A stretch of DNA of 20,607 nucleotides from Zygnema cylindricum (taxonomy: Eukaryota > Streptophyta > Zygnematophyceae > Zygnematales > Zygnemataceae). Location of the stretch: positions 1 through 20,607 of the forward strand of contig JBBHKE010002695.1 in the NCBI GenBank assembly GCA_037447655.1, written 5' to 3'. Positions 7,868 through 19,000 of the stretch are shown here, one piece after another (position 1 is the stretch's first letter; every line of letters starts with the position of its first letter). The position numbers were made by a program, and so were the translations under genes. The notes beneath the pieces were generated by a model that worked only from the letters and a program-made list of their open reading frames with translations, had not been told where the DNA came from and did not search any database.

Positions 7868-10623
7868 ATGGCTCGTTTCTGTTCCAGAAAAGAATCTAAA
7901 AATGTTTTTTCTCCCCCTTTAATTAAAAGTCCTTTAGGGTTTTTGGAAACAGGAAATATTTTTTTTTTGAATCCGGTCAGAAAAAAAATAAAGCATAAAA
8001 TTTTTGCCAGTGTTTTGTCTTATGCCCCATTTAACCCCTCTCCGGAAACCCTAATTTCAGATTCAAATTACAGATATTTAATGAAAACTGAAAACAGGTT
8101 CCATGATTTTTTTTCAGTTCAAAAACAGTACATTCATGGAGGTCAAACACTTCAAAACCCTAAAAATGTTCCCAAAAACCCTAAAAATGTTCCTTTTATA
8201 ACTGAAATTTTGGGTCTATTGAGGGGAAAACTAAATATAAATGATGAAAATTGTGACAATTTGTCCCATAAAAAATTGACAGAAGAAGATTTTGTTAATA
8301 AAGATTCGTTTGAGAAGCTTTTAAAGTGGATAGAAATTTGTAATTTTCCTATGAGAGAATACCCAATTGCAAAAACTGAAAATTTTACATTTTTTCTCCG
8401 GTCGAAGGAAAATTTTGAGTCGAAAAAATTCAAAAAAGTTCTTTTGGAGATTCGGACGACCGGCGGAAATTGTCGAAAAATTGTTGAAAAAGGGCTACAG
8501 CTTTTTTTTTCAGGTAAGTAGTTTTTTTATTTTTTAAAGCCCTTTATGTGTTTATTTGTTTATTTATGTTTTTGTGTGTAAAATTTAGTGTTTTTTTTTT
8601 GTTTCTTCTTCAATATTTCCTGATTTTATGTAACTAGGGTTTTATTAATCTGTTTTTATCCGTTTAAATATTCGCGGTTAACTAATTCAATCATTATTGT
8701 TTTTTCATCATTTCCCATCCATTCAAATCATTTTTTTTTAAATTGGGTTTTTTTGGATTTTTTAAGGTTTCTTTAACTGTTTCTTTGTTCATATTTCGTG
8801 TCCGTTTCTAATTTTTCGTTTTTGATATTTTTCAAAACCTCTATTTGAGTCCTTATTAAGAGTCTCTATTCTTGGCCTTTAGTCCATTTTTTTTATAATT
8901 CGGAAAAATATCTCATCAAAAAAATAAAAATAAATTTCACTTTTACCATTTCGTGTGGACCACACCAATTTACATAAAAAAAAAGAAAAAAAAATAACCT
9001 CCTCACAAGATTTAGTGTGGCCTATTGAATTCACACTATTTTAGGGATTTCCCACCTATTTTATTTCCTACAACCATTAATGTGAGCCATAACAATTTGT
9101 TATCCCTCACTCTCTCTCTCGTTCTCCCTCTCCCTCTCCCTCACCCCCCCTCTCTCTCTCCCTCTCCCTCTCCCTTTCACTCCACTGTTTATTCAAAACC
9201 ACGCTAATTTTGAATCCGCATTAAATTTGCATCCGCACTAAATTCAAATTCTCACTAAATTTCATATCCGCACTTTATTCAAATCCACCTTAAATTTAAA
9301 CCCACACTATATCCCCATCCACAATTAATTTAAATCTACACTAATTTCAAATTCCCACTAAGTTCAGACCCACATTTAATTCAAACCCAGCTTAAATGTG
9401 AAACCCACATTAAATTTAAAACCCGCATCATAAAATGCCAACCCATACTAAATTCAAATCCGCACGAACTACAAATCCACATTTAATTAAAACCCAAACT
9501 AAATCAAAACCCACTAAAACTTCATTTCCACACTATCTCTAAATTCGTACATCCAAACCCACAGTAAATTCAATTCCACAAACCCTCCCTATTTCAAATC
9601 CACACTAATGGTGGTAAACACTAGTAAATCATGAATGTGACAAATTCATATATTATATTTTCATAGTATATATATTCATACGCTTGTATATTTGTACATG
9701 CAACTGATACTCTATTTTTTTGACTTTACCACTATTTTCGACAACCCGATAATCAAAATTGAGTTTCTGCTGTCAGAATTCTTTAGTTTCGTCAGGAAAA
9801 GCTACTTTGTCAAAAAAAAAACTTTTTTCTACTGTTAATACTTTTTTTTTTTTAACTATTTTGCCATTTTGCAGAATGTGGAGTTCCTAGTTCCTTTCAA
9901 TGGGAGAAAGGTGCTTGGACTCTTGGGGAAAAAAAACCGATTAAAAAAAAAACTTTCAAAAGTATCGGAAATACGAGTAGTGGCTCTTTGAGTGAAATTG
10001 GAGGTTCTTTTTCGACTTCAAAAAAGGAAGAATTTGACTTTGAAGAGAAAAAGGGACCAGATTCGTCGAACCAAATGGAAGATTCTTTTCCGTTGCAAAA
10101 TCCGTCGGTAAACGAGTCAAATTTTTCACTAGAGGGACATGAAGCAAGACCCATATTAGAGTTTGGAAAAATGGGAGAACATCAAGAATTTCCTAAAGAA
10201 AGTGAAGAAGTTGGTGGAGACTCTCCTCCTCCTCCTCCTCTTCCCTCTCCCTCTGATTCTCTTTCTCCTCCTCCTCCTCCTCCTCTTCCTATAGAAGATG
10301 TGGTGAAAAAGTTAGACAAGGTTTTGGAAGCGATTGGATATTTTCCATGGATTGTAGATGACTATGAGGCATATAAAAAGAGGGTGGAGGAGGCTTTAAG
10401 GGTTTTCGAAAAGGATGGATGGACTATTTCACAAGCAACTTTGAAAATTTGGGGAGGAGAGAGAAATTTTCAAATTTTGGTCGAAGGTTTAGACGGGGGA
10501 AGTATACAATTAGTAAAGAGTATTTTGTACCACACAAAACGGTTCGATTTGTCGCATGGAAAAAGGGTTTTGAATTTCGGGGAAGATTACAGTCGAGAGG
10601 TTCACCAAACACAACAGTTGTAG
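7868..10623 (+). CDS. Two-exon gene, protein of unknown family (464 aa)
   Basis: Exon 1 is 7868-8513 (donor CAG/GTAAGTA), the intron is 8514-9874, and exon 2 is 9875-10623 (acceptor TTTTGCAG). The split codon (G+AA) joins the frames cleanly, giving 1,395 nt with stop. I prefer the ATG at 7868 (GCAGCCATGGCT). An in-frame ATG at 7841 lies inside the ACGT motif array. Exon 1 encodes a basic, Phe/Asn/Lys-rich region with a short duplication (PKNVPKNPKNVP). Exon 2 starts Ser/Lys/Glu-rich, has a proline linker at about residues 333-354 (two runs of five to six prolines), and ends in a compact segment (about 355-464) with VKKLDKVLEAIGY, an acidic-aromatic stretch and GWTISQATLKIWGG. No signal peptide or membrane span is evident. 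I do not recognise a family; function unknown. It may be nuclear or cytosolic judging by composition only. Confidence 0.65.
9104..9180 (+). repeat. (CT)n / (CCCTCT)n microsatellite in intron
   Basis: Pyrimidine tract of CTCTCT and CCCTCT units inside the intron of the 7868-10623 gene. Confidence 0.85.
9197..9610 (+). repeat. Degenerate minisatellite of about 20 bp, intronic
   Basis: Roughly twenty diverged copies of a unit like AAATCCACACTAAATTC follow each other (for example ATCCGCACTAAATTCAAATT, CCACATTAAATTTAAAACCC). The array fills the middle of the 8514-9874 intron and explains much of its length. Confidence 0.7.
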
Positions 10624-11189
10624 TGCAAATAACCAAATGGTTCAAAACTTCAAATGAAAGATAGTTTTAGTTTGGATGTTAACTTTTTAAAAGCTTAAAA
10701 TGAACGATTTTTTTTTCTATTTTTAGTTTCGATGTCATCATTTTAGTCGTAATTGGCGTATTCGATGTTATGATTCAAAAATTTGTCAAAAGAAACTATG
10801 TTAAATTTTGTTAGGAGGTCGATTGTCGAGAAGTGAATTGTACGTCAAAATCTCTTGTTTAAATTTTCTTAACAATATTAGTTTAAACAATTATTTTTGT
10901 TCTTTAGATTTTAAAAGCCCACCAATGTTTCAATAACCATTTTTTTAAATCGGTGTCATGGGAGAAAAAAAAATCTTCAATTGGGAACATACAATGTTTC
11001 AATGAAAATCGAATATCGGTTTTGTACTAAAGATAAAACATAAGTGATAAATGATATATTTTGTATGATATATAACACGAATGATAAATAATAATCATTC
11101 ATTTAAGTATATTTCCATTAGCATTAAATGCAAGTTCTATTTGGGATTATATTTGATTTCAATGTCTAGATAACAAGGCGTTTGGATGT
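10624..11189. other. Intergenic, no gene seen
   Basis: AT-rich sequence after the stop codon at 10621-10623, presumably including the 3' UTR. No convincing polyadenylation signal, open frame or repeat family was recognised. Confidence 0.6.
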
Positions 11190-11265
11190 GGGATAGGGGA
11201 GGGAAAGGGGGAGGGGGCGAGGGGGCGAGGGGGGGAGGGAGGGTGGGGCTGAATGGGGGACTTAA
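11190..11265 (+). repeat. G-rich tract with quadruplex potential
   Basis: More than eight runs of three or more G on the plus strand (GGGGAGGG, AGGGGGAGGGGGCGAGGGGG and similar). The tract could form G-quadruplexes. It is the reverse-complement type of the CCCTCT tracts elsewhere in the window. Confidence 0.6.
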
Positions 11266-11374
11266 AGGGGTTTTGAACATCCATTGCATTCCAAATCCAC
11301 GGAGACGGTTGACTACACTCAAATAGAGTGGACTATCTACATTTTAGCATTGTAATTACTTGCCCAATTTCTGT

Positions 11375-11690
11375 CCGGTGATTGTTCGATTATTGTAAGA
11401 TTATTGCCCGATTATTTTTCGATTGTTGTTCGATTGTTGTTCAATTGTTGTTCAATTGTTGTCCGATTATTTCCAATTATTGCCATATTATTGTCAGATT
11501 ATTGTCCAATTATCATCCAATTGTCGTCCGATTATTATCCAATTATCGTCCGACTATTGTCAAATTATTGTCCAGTTATTGTCCGATTATTGTCCAATTA
11601 TTGCCCAATTATTGTCCGATTATTGTCAAATTATTGTCCGGTTATTGTCCAATTATTGTCCGATTATTGTCCAGTTATTGTCCGATTCTT
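11375..11690 (+). repeat. 11-bp minisatellite (ATTATTGTCCG)n
   Basis: About 28 tandem copies of an 11-bp unit, ATTATTGTCC(G/A), more diverged at the left edge (GTTGTTCGATT variants). Because 11 is not a multiple of 3 and the unit lacks stops in any register, all three forward frames stay open. They encode the same repeated peptide, which is an artefact of the repeat. Confidence 0.92.
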
Positions 11691-11699
11691 GCATCGGTA

Positions 11700-12367
11700 T
11701 ATTTATATCCTGATGTCATTAATCCCAAGTGTAGTCGAATTTCCATGCATGTTATCAACTTGTAAAACAACTTTGAAGTGGTGCAATGCAAAAGTATTAT
11801 TTATATACGTAAATGGCTCATAGTATTTAAAACAAAAATGGGTATTTACAAACTTGCATCCTATGATGTTCCTGTTTTTTGGTAACTCTACCGAGTCACA
11901 AGTCAGGGCCTTTCATGATGAATGCCATTTCATCATTCACAACTTCCATCGATCTATTCTTCTTTTTAAATGCTAATGCCTTTTCATTCAAAGTTAAAGG
12001 CTCACTAGTCTGCGCTGAGGATGCATACACCAAATTTCCCTCCTTAAAACTCAAGGGAAAAGACGCCATGAAGAAAGAACGATGGCAAACCATTGAGTAT
12101 ATGGGAACAAACAATAAAAGACAAAGACAAAACTGGAAAACCGAATGCACATGGATACAACTGAAAGGGGAAATACGGCGAAACAGCAAGAAAAGACATT
12201 GAAAGGAACAGCAAGCACAAAATCAACAACAAGATAGCATTTTCTTTGTTTTCCGAATTCATTCTTCCTTCCCTTTAGGAAAATCGATGCTAGTTTGGAG
12301 GGGTTCTTTCCCCTCACTGACAATGATGGTTCATTCCTTCCCTCGGATTCATGTTACGCATCAGTTT
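11700..12367. other. Non-coding stretch, no gene recognised
   Basis: Overlapping short frames exist on both strands at about 11880-12320, but none has family motifs, splice support or a distinctive composition. No repeats of note. Confidence 0.45.
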
Positions 12368-12562
12368 GACTGTGTATGGCTATTAGTGTTATTGTTTTTA
12401 AAACATTTTTTTTGTCCGATTTTAGATTGGAAAACGTCAATCAAAAGGTGAGCATCGTAACTTTGCATCACAACGGCTGGATGAACAATTTAATGAGTAT
12501 GCACTCAAAGAGGAAGTTTTAAGTGGAAAAAAAAGCATTAACGCTAATAGCAACACACGGTG
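12368..12562 (+). mobile_element. Second copy of the TA-type long-TIR MITE, diverged
   Basis: The ends GACTGTGTATGGCTATTAGT (12368) and ATTAACGCTAATAGCAACAC, then ACGGTG (to 12562), are inverted relative to each other. The interior aligns with 7231-7445 (GTCCGATTTTAGATTGG, CGTCAATCAAAAGGTGAGCA, CATCACAACGGCTGGAT). TA follows on the right (12563-12564) but is lost on the left. Confidence 0.65.
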
Positions 12563-12564
12563 TA

Positions 12565-14097
12565 ATGTTCGTCCAATTCTATGACCGAAGGTTCTTGCTC
12601 TTCTACCTCATTTTTAACTCTTTTTTGAGCGACGAGTCCTACCAGTGAGTTTTTTACTTACAAGGACTTCTACCGCCTAGCTAACCACTAGTTTTCTATT
12701 GCCTAATTAAATAATCAGAACATTGCATCGTATAGTGGGTTTTGTACAACCTACATACAAACCCCTAATTACCTCTTAAAGGAATATTAAGTGTATGCCC
12801 TCACACTAATGTCGCACACAATGTAAGATACATTCACTAACTTGAGGCCCTACACCATAAAGAACATGTTGAGTCGTTATGCTCCTCGCAAGTAGTCAAC
12901 GACAATTATTGTGTCCATGCGATGGAAAGGATATAGCTGTGCTCTCATTGTCTTTCACACTAAGTATACCAAAGTTTGAACCCACTATTACCATCCTATC
13001 TCATCTATGGACTCGAGAATCGTACCACGCGTCACTCTTTCAAAAATGTTGTACATGGATCTTCTCCGGTACAGCTCAGGTGTTTCCACAGGTTATTCGT
13101 AGGACACGCTTGAAAGGTAAAACGAAAAAGTACCCTTCATAAAGATATTGTGCATTTATTTTTGGTGCACTCTTACACTAGTTACCTCTAGGCTTCAACC
13201 TGGGAGTAAACAATATTCTAAGTGTTCCTCTAGTTTCGTTGTTGATGGCGTCCTTATTTTAGCCAAGACGCTCTATTACGATTTCATGAGGCTCTTCTCT
13301 CGGCTCGTGTACTGCTTCTACCTGACGCTTGCAATCAGGTCCCACCTTTTCCATCTCTCACTATCGAGACCACATATTCTACCAACTAGTAGGCATTGGC
13401 TTTTGAAGTCTCTTAGAGGCGTTACCTCTTCTGCGCAACCACTTGCCCGCTTACATTCATGTTCGGGGTTGAGGGTTAGAGCATATTAGGAAGCAGCACC
13501 AATTTTTTTGACACTCCGTTTCACGCCTCAACAATTCACATTTGCGTCACGTCTAAGTTTGGGTTTGCCTCACGCACCTCTTGTAAGGAGCCCGCCTTGT
13601 GTTTGCGATTGAGTCACGAATGATTCACTTACTTTGTTTCTTAAATGGAGATGAACGTGATGTTGCCCGTGATTTGGTGCGAGGTCCAATTAGAACTCTT
13701 GTGCCAAAGGAAGGTACACTGTCAAATGAGGGGTTTCTCATATAGTCCCTCTTCGACCCTGGTCCAGATGTTTTCGAAGCCCTCGGATTGACTTGGCTTT
13801 CCTCCACGACGTTGGGAAGACCCTGGGTGATGTGCTCTTCGCGAAACCGATTGAGACACGAGTTTTTTCTTGTGCTACATTGCATGAGAGGGTGGCGGGT
13901 TGGGGTGAAGAAAGAAACGAGATTACACTTAGCTAATACTTGCAAAGACGTTTGTCGTTTTGTGGTGGAGATTTGGAACCTTGGGCAAGTACATGACTCC
14001 TTTCGCGATTATGGATTTAAAATTGGAGGTTCGCGATTCTTGCATTGATCCTTCTCACTACTTTCTACCATCAACGTGTATCGATTGTCCTGTCGCT
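12565..14097. other. Unrecognised region, possible decayed element
   Basis: GC content is somewhat higher than in the surroundings, with several frames of 80-110 codons. The most peptide-like stretch is plus strand about 13600-13900 (contains VARDLVRGPIRTLVPKEG, then a stop, then DPGPDVFEALGL). It is broken by a stop and apparent frame changes. No family is recognised; it could be a dead retroelement or gene fragment. Confidence 0.3.
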
Positions 14098-14230
14098 CCC
14101 TCTCTCACTCCCTCTCCCTCTCCCTCTCCTCTCCCTCTCCATCTCCCTCTCCTTCAACCTTTCCCTCTTCCTCTCCCTCTCCCTCTCCCTCTCCCGCTAC
14201 CTCTCCCTCTCCCTCTCGCTCTCCCTCTAA
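14098..14230 (+). repeat. (CCCTCT)n microsatellite
   Basis: About twenty hexamer units CCCTCT with scattered substitutions. It keeps all plus-strand frames open (Ser/Pro/Leu-rich), so overlapping frames here are not genes. Confidence 0.92.
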
Positions 14231-15414
14231 GGAGCCTGGGCCGCGGTCTTCCTTTAACGAAGGGCAATGGTATATGACATGTTTGGCCTTCCAGATCTTT
14301 TTACATGAGAGACCCGGCCACTTTTTTCTGGTAGCGTTGTCTTGTATATTTAATCTTTCAAACGTAACCCATTTTCTCTCACCTATTATAGTTTTCAAAT
14401 ATTTTTTCTAATCATTTATGTCGATTTGGTGTCACCAACTTTTGTTTATCAAATTTACCGATTATAATGAGAAGAAATTTTCTCCCTTGTGCTTTTCCTT
14501 TTGTATTCTTGTCTCTTTTTGTCTTATCTTTTGCTTCCATATTCGTCATTGCCATGATTCCATTCTCATTTATCTTTCATCTCTTTCTCCAATTTCTCTC
14601 TCTAATGCCCTTACCTTCAAAACAACCAGACTCAAGAAAAAAAAGCCTCAATTTTTGAGATAAAAATGGCTCAATGTTTGAGTTAGAAAGAGAGCAAAAA
14701 CCACCTATAGATACAAAATACAAAAACAATGAAGTAAACACAAAATGTGAGGAAATATTAAAATGTTTTCGATCAAAATATGAGGAAACATTAAAATGTT
14801 TTCGATCAAACTTTTAAAAGTTTTTCAAAAATTAAACCGCAATTTCCCTTAACTTTATCAAATTAACATAAAATAAAATAATATAATTTCGACAAACACA
14901 TAACATGTTCCCATTCAACTAAAAACCCTAAAAAGTTTTACACAACCCTAAAAAAAAATTACAACAAAAAGTTTAGATAAATTGAGATATACGATTAAAC
15001 CGAGCCTAAAATGTTTTTTATATACTACAAAGAAAAACCCAAATAACATTTTAGTTCTCAATATTTTGTTTTGGTTTTTTTTTTTTACTTTTTTTTTAAA
15101 TATTCGATAATTCCCGGGTCCAACTTTCTTCCAAAACCTCTATTTTCCAAAAAACAAATACTCGAGAGAAAAAAAAAACAAACAAAATTGCGACAATATC
15201 CTGCATCTTTTTTCTTTTTTGGTAACAGATAAAACTCCAGTTTACATGTAATAGTACGATACAAAAATGTCGAGAATTGTTCGAAATCAGAAACCCTAAA
15301 AGACTAAAACAAAACATGTCGACGGAACCATCTCTATGGAGGAATACTATTTTTAATTTTACTTAAAGACCTTCTTACTCACCGTCTCAAAAAATTCCTA
15401 GAGTATGTTCACCT
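14231..15414. other. Non-coding, with a 33-bp tandem duplication
   Basis: AT-rich with no convincing gene. Two adjacent 33-bp units at 14742-14774 and 14775-14807 (AAAATRTGAGGAAAYATTAA followed by AATGTTTTCGATC) differ at only a few positions. Confidence 0.6.
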
Positions 15415-15508
15415 AACTCTTTCTTTCTCTCTCCCCTCTCTTGCTCTCCTTCCTCTCTCTCTCGCTCTCTCTCTCTCCCCCTCTCTCTCTCCCTTCTCTC
15501 TCCCCTCT
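15415..15508 (+). repeat. (CT)n-rich microsatellite
   Basis: Long pyrimidine tract of CTCTCT and CCCTCTC units. Confidence 0.88.
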
Positions 15509-16003
15509 GTTTCGTATCTACCTAGCGTATTATTTGTTCAAACTCGGAAAAAAATGTTTTCGGATATCAAAATTATCACTTTATTTCATGACTCCTATAA
15601 TTACATAACCTAAAAAACCATTGAATTAAATGCGAGACTTTCTACACTAAATAGCTATACAACCGTCCCTAAAAAAAAAAAAATGTCACGTCACACCCGT
15701 CCATGTCTCATACTCGTTACGATGTTTTAGATTTTAACTTCTAGCTTGTAACCTTTCACTTTTAAACTCCAATTTTCAATCTTCAATTTCCGAATCTTTA
15801 ATTTTAAAAATTTGGATTTTCAATCTGTCGTTTCCAATTTTTAATTTTCAATTTCAATTCTTTTATATTTCCATTCTTTTAGATTTTTCTTCCTTCAGAC
15901 ATCCAATGATTTTAAAAATTTAGCGTTAGTCATGTTTTACCTATTTTACATTTTTTTTTTAAATCATTTTTTAAATCAGTTTTTAATCATTTTTTTAAAT
16001 GGT
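15509..16003. other. AT-rich 3' flank of the kinase gene
   Basis: Contains degenerate TTTTCAATTTC-like words (about 15740-15860). No gene is seen. The part next to 16003 presumably holds the 3' UTR of the minus-strand kinase. Confidence 0.5.
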
Positions 16004-19000
16004 TTATCCGTTTAATTTGATATGTTTGTTTTTCGACCGGAATCGAGTGACTTCGGCAACCATCGCTTGTTCCAAATCGTTCGGTCGAATCGGTTTTGTT
16101 AAAAATAAATCCATTCCGGCTGCAAAACATTTTTCTTTCTCGTGTTGAAAAGCACTCGCAGTCATCGCGATAATCGAGGGTCGCAAACGACTCGAATTTT
16201 TCGAATGTAAATCGCGAATTCTTTTCGTGGCTTCGATTCCGTCCATTTCCGGCATATGACAATCCTATAGAAGGAAGAAGGGAAAACAAGGGAAACCAAA
16301 AAGATAAATAAATTACGTCAAAATAATAATAACGTGAAAATATACCGTACGAACAGCATCCTAATAAACGAAAACGATAAACAAATAATGTGAAAGTTTG
16401 TGTGAATACATACCGTACCATAAGAACCACGACACCTTGAATAACAAAAATGATAAACAAACGAAAATGATAAAAAACAAAAATAAAAATTTGTGTAAAA
16501 ACATACCATAAGAACGACGTCATAATCGCAATTGATCCAAGCTTCGACGGCTCGAGCCCCGTTTTCGACTAATTCGTATTTTACTCCCAAACTTTTTAGC
16601 ATTCGCGCGGCCACGAGTCGGTTAACCGGATTATCTTCCGCGACTAAAACCGTTAAACCTTTTATAATTTCAATTTTCTGATTTTCTTTCCCTCCTCCAC
16701 CTCGTGAATCTTCCAATTCCGGAGGTTTCGGTTCCCTCGAAGAAATGTGACGTGACGACATTTCGACGGAAATTGTGAAGGTGAAAGTGGAGCCATGGCC
16801 CGGTTTACTTTTTACTTCGATTTCTCCTCCCATTAAGGAAATTAGGGATTTGGAAATCGCCAGACCCAAACTGGAAAAAACGGAGGAGAAAAAAAAAAAA
16901 GATTGTCTGAGTTTGTTATTTTTTGTTTTTTTAAGGAGACGAGGTTTCAGTTGTACGAGTTTTGTTGTTGTGTTTTTTTTTTTTTGCGAGATGAAATTTT
17001 GATTATGCAAGTTTTGTTTTTGTTTTATTTTTTTGGAGAAAATTTCAGCGTGTGGGTTGTTTTGAGAAAAAAATAAGGAATACCATCATATAGAAAGTGA
17101 ATTCTTATTGAAAGAATAAGAAATTTCAGTATTTGAAGAGTTGTTTCCAGAAAGAACAAGTAGTTTTTATCATATGAGTTGTATAGATCAACAAAGAGCA
17201 ATTGGGCAAAAGAAAAAACATTGAGCCTAATATTCTCAAAAAGGAAATGCTTAATCAATTTAAATGGCAAAATCGAATTAGAAGTAAGTTAAAAATGTTG
17301 TTTAAAATGTGTAAAGCTTACCCTGTTCCTCCGTAACGTCGGCACGTGGAAGAGTCAGCCTGCAAAATTTTCATGAAACCATTGTAGTAGTTTCAGTTTT
17401 CAGTTTCACTTCTAGATAGTTTTTAGTTTTCTGTTTTCAGTTTGTTTTCAATTTCCTGTTTTTCAGTTTTTCCATTTCAGTTGTTTACATTATCCATCAG
17501 TGTCACTACCTACTTCGGTGTGTTCCTTCCTTTGTTATATGCTTTTTATAATATACTTTTCCAAATTTCTATTTCGACCTTTTTTCTGTGAATATTTCAG
17601 CGCTGATCGAGAAGCGCTTAAAATCATGGGACGCTGGACATCAGATCATTTTTCATATTCTTATGTTACGAATTCACCAATAGATATTTTACTTCAAGCT
17701 TCGGGCATCCGAACAACACAAGGAAATATTTTCTTCCTTGATCGAGAGTGGAACCTCCTTCTTCACTTTGTACTCTGTTCTGGTCGTGGGTCGAGACGGC
17801 GTATGCCGGCCTTCCTGTATCTTTTTTTATCCTATTATAGATTATAGATTACAAAAACTCTCTTCTCTTAGATTTTTACTATTTTTATGACAAGTTATTT
17901 TTGGCCTTTTATTTTCATCACACTTTGTCTATATTGTTTTAATTGTTTTATTGTACATGTAGTAACATGTTGCTTTCATTTGAAATTTTTACTCTTTTCA
18001 AACCAATTTTTACTTTTAACTTGAGAAAATTTCTTTTCTTTTTTTCTAATTTTATTTCATTCCATTTTTTTTGATTTTATTTGTTATTTATTTGTTTTTT
18101 CTGTTTTTTTATTTCCTGTTTTGTTTTTCTTTTGTGTATTTCCGTCTCAGTTTCAGTTCTGTTTCCATTTTTGTTTCCATTTATTGCCTTTTCTATCTTT
18201 TATTTTCCCTTGTTTCGGTCTTTCATGGCCTCTCCCATAATACAAACCCCGTTTCCGTTTCCGTTTCTGTTTCCGTTTAAATGCCTATTCCTGTTTTTGT
18301 GTCCGATTCCATTTTTATCAGTTTCGGTTTCAGTTCCGATCTTGGTTTCAATCTCTGTTACACCTTTCAGTTTTCATTTCTGTCTTTGTTTCCGTTTGTG
18401 TTCAAGTCTCCGTTTTCATTTCTGTTCCTGTTTTCGTTATTTTTATTTTTTCCGGTTTCACGTTCTGTTTCAAGTGCTGAAACATTGGTGTTGTGCATCG
18501 GTAAATTTTCACAATCCAGTCCCTACTTAGTAAAACGAAAGTATGTATCACGATATTTTTTTATCGGCTTATCGGGATTGACATATCGGTAATTTATCAC
18601 GATAATTTCCTTACCGATGTATCGAAACGATATATCGACTATCGATAGGTCAAAAAAAGTTACATATCGATTATTGGTAAGAGGCTACGGTACACAACAC
18701 TACGAAAATCACTCCCAAAAAAAAAAAACAGGAAAAAAAAATAATAATAATAAAATAAAAAAACGAAAATAAATTATCACCTGCATGAAAGCCTGAAAAA
18801 GACGAGTTTGGGCCTCTTGGTCGATTCCAAGACCCGTGTCGCAAATTTCGAATCGTATAATCACTTTTTTGTCTTTCTCTGCAATTTTCGACCAATCTTC
18901 AGAATTTGTGACAATTGTCACACCGACTTGAATGGAGCCTCTGCGAAACAAATATCACACCCTTTCATTATTATTGTAACAAAGTATTATTATAGAAAAA

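Noticed and set aside
8150-8190. AAACCCTAA telo-box-like repeats as a regulatory element
   Set aside because: They lie within the coding exon as a short in-frame duplication (PKNVPKNPKNVP) and are too few to indicate telomeric or promoter function.
11382-11823. Three overlapping plus-strand frames of about 96-139 codons encoding a Cys/Ile/Leu/Tyr repeat
   Set aside because: All arise from one 11-bp minisatellite unit without stops; the identical peptide in three registers shows an artefact.
13625-13945. Minus-strand 106-codon frame
   Set aside because: No family motif. The opposite strand looks equally peptide-like but is broken, so neither is reported as a gene.
14076-14411. Ser/Pro/Leu-rich open frames on both strands
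   Set aside because: They are produced by the CCCTCT microsatellite.
18071-18592. Phe/Ser/Val-rich plus-strand frames resembling membrane proteins
   Set aside because: They are the translation of degenerate TTTCYG hexamer repeats and a T-rich intron.
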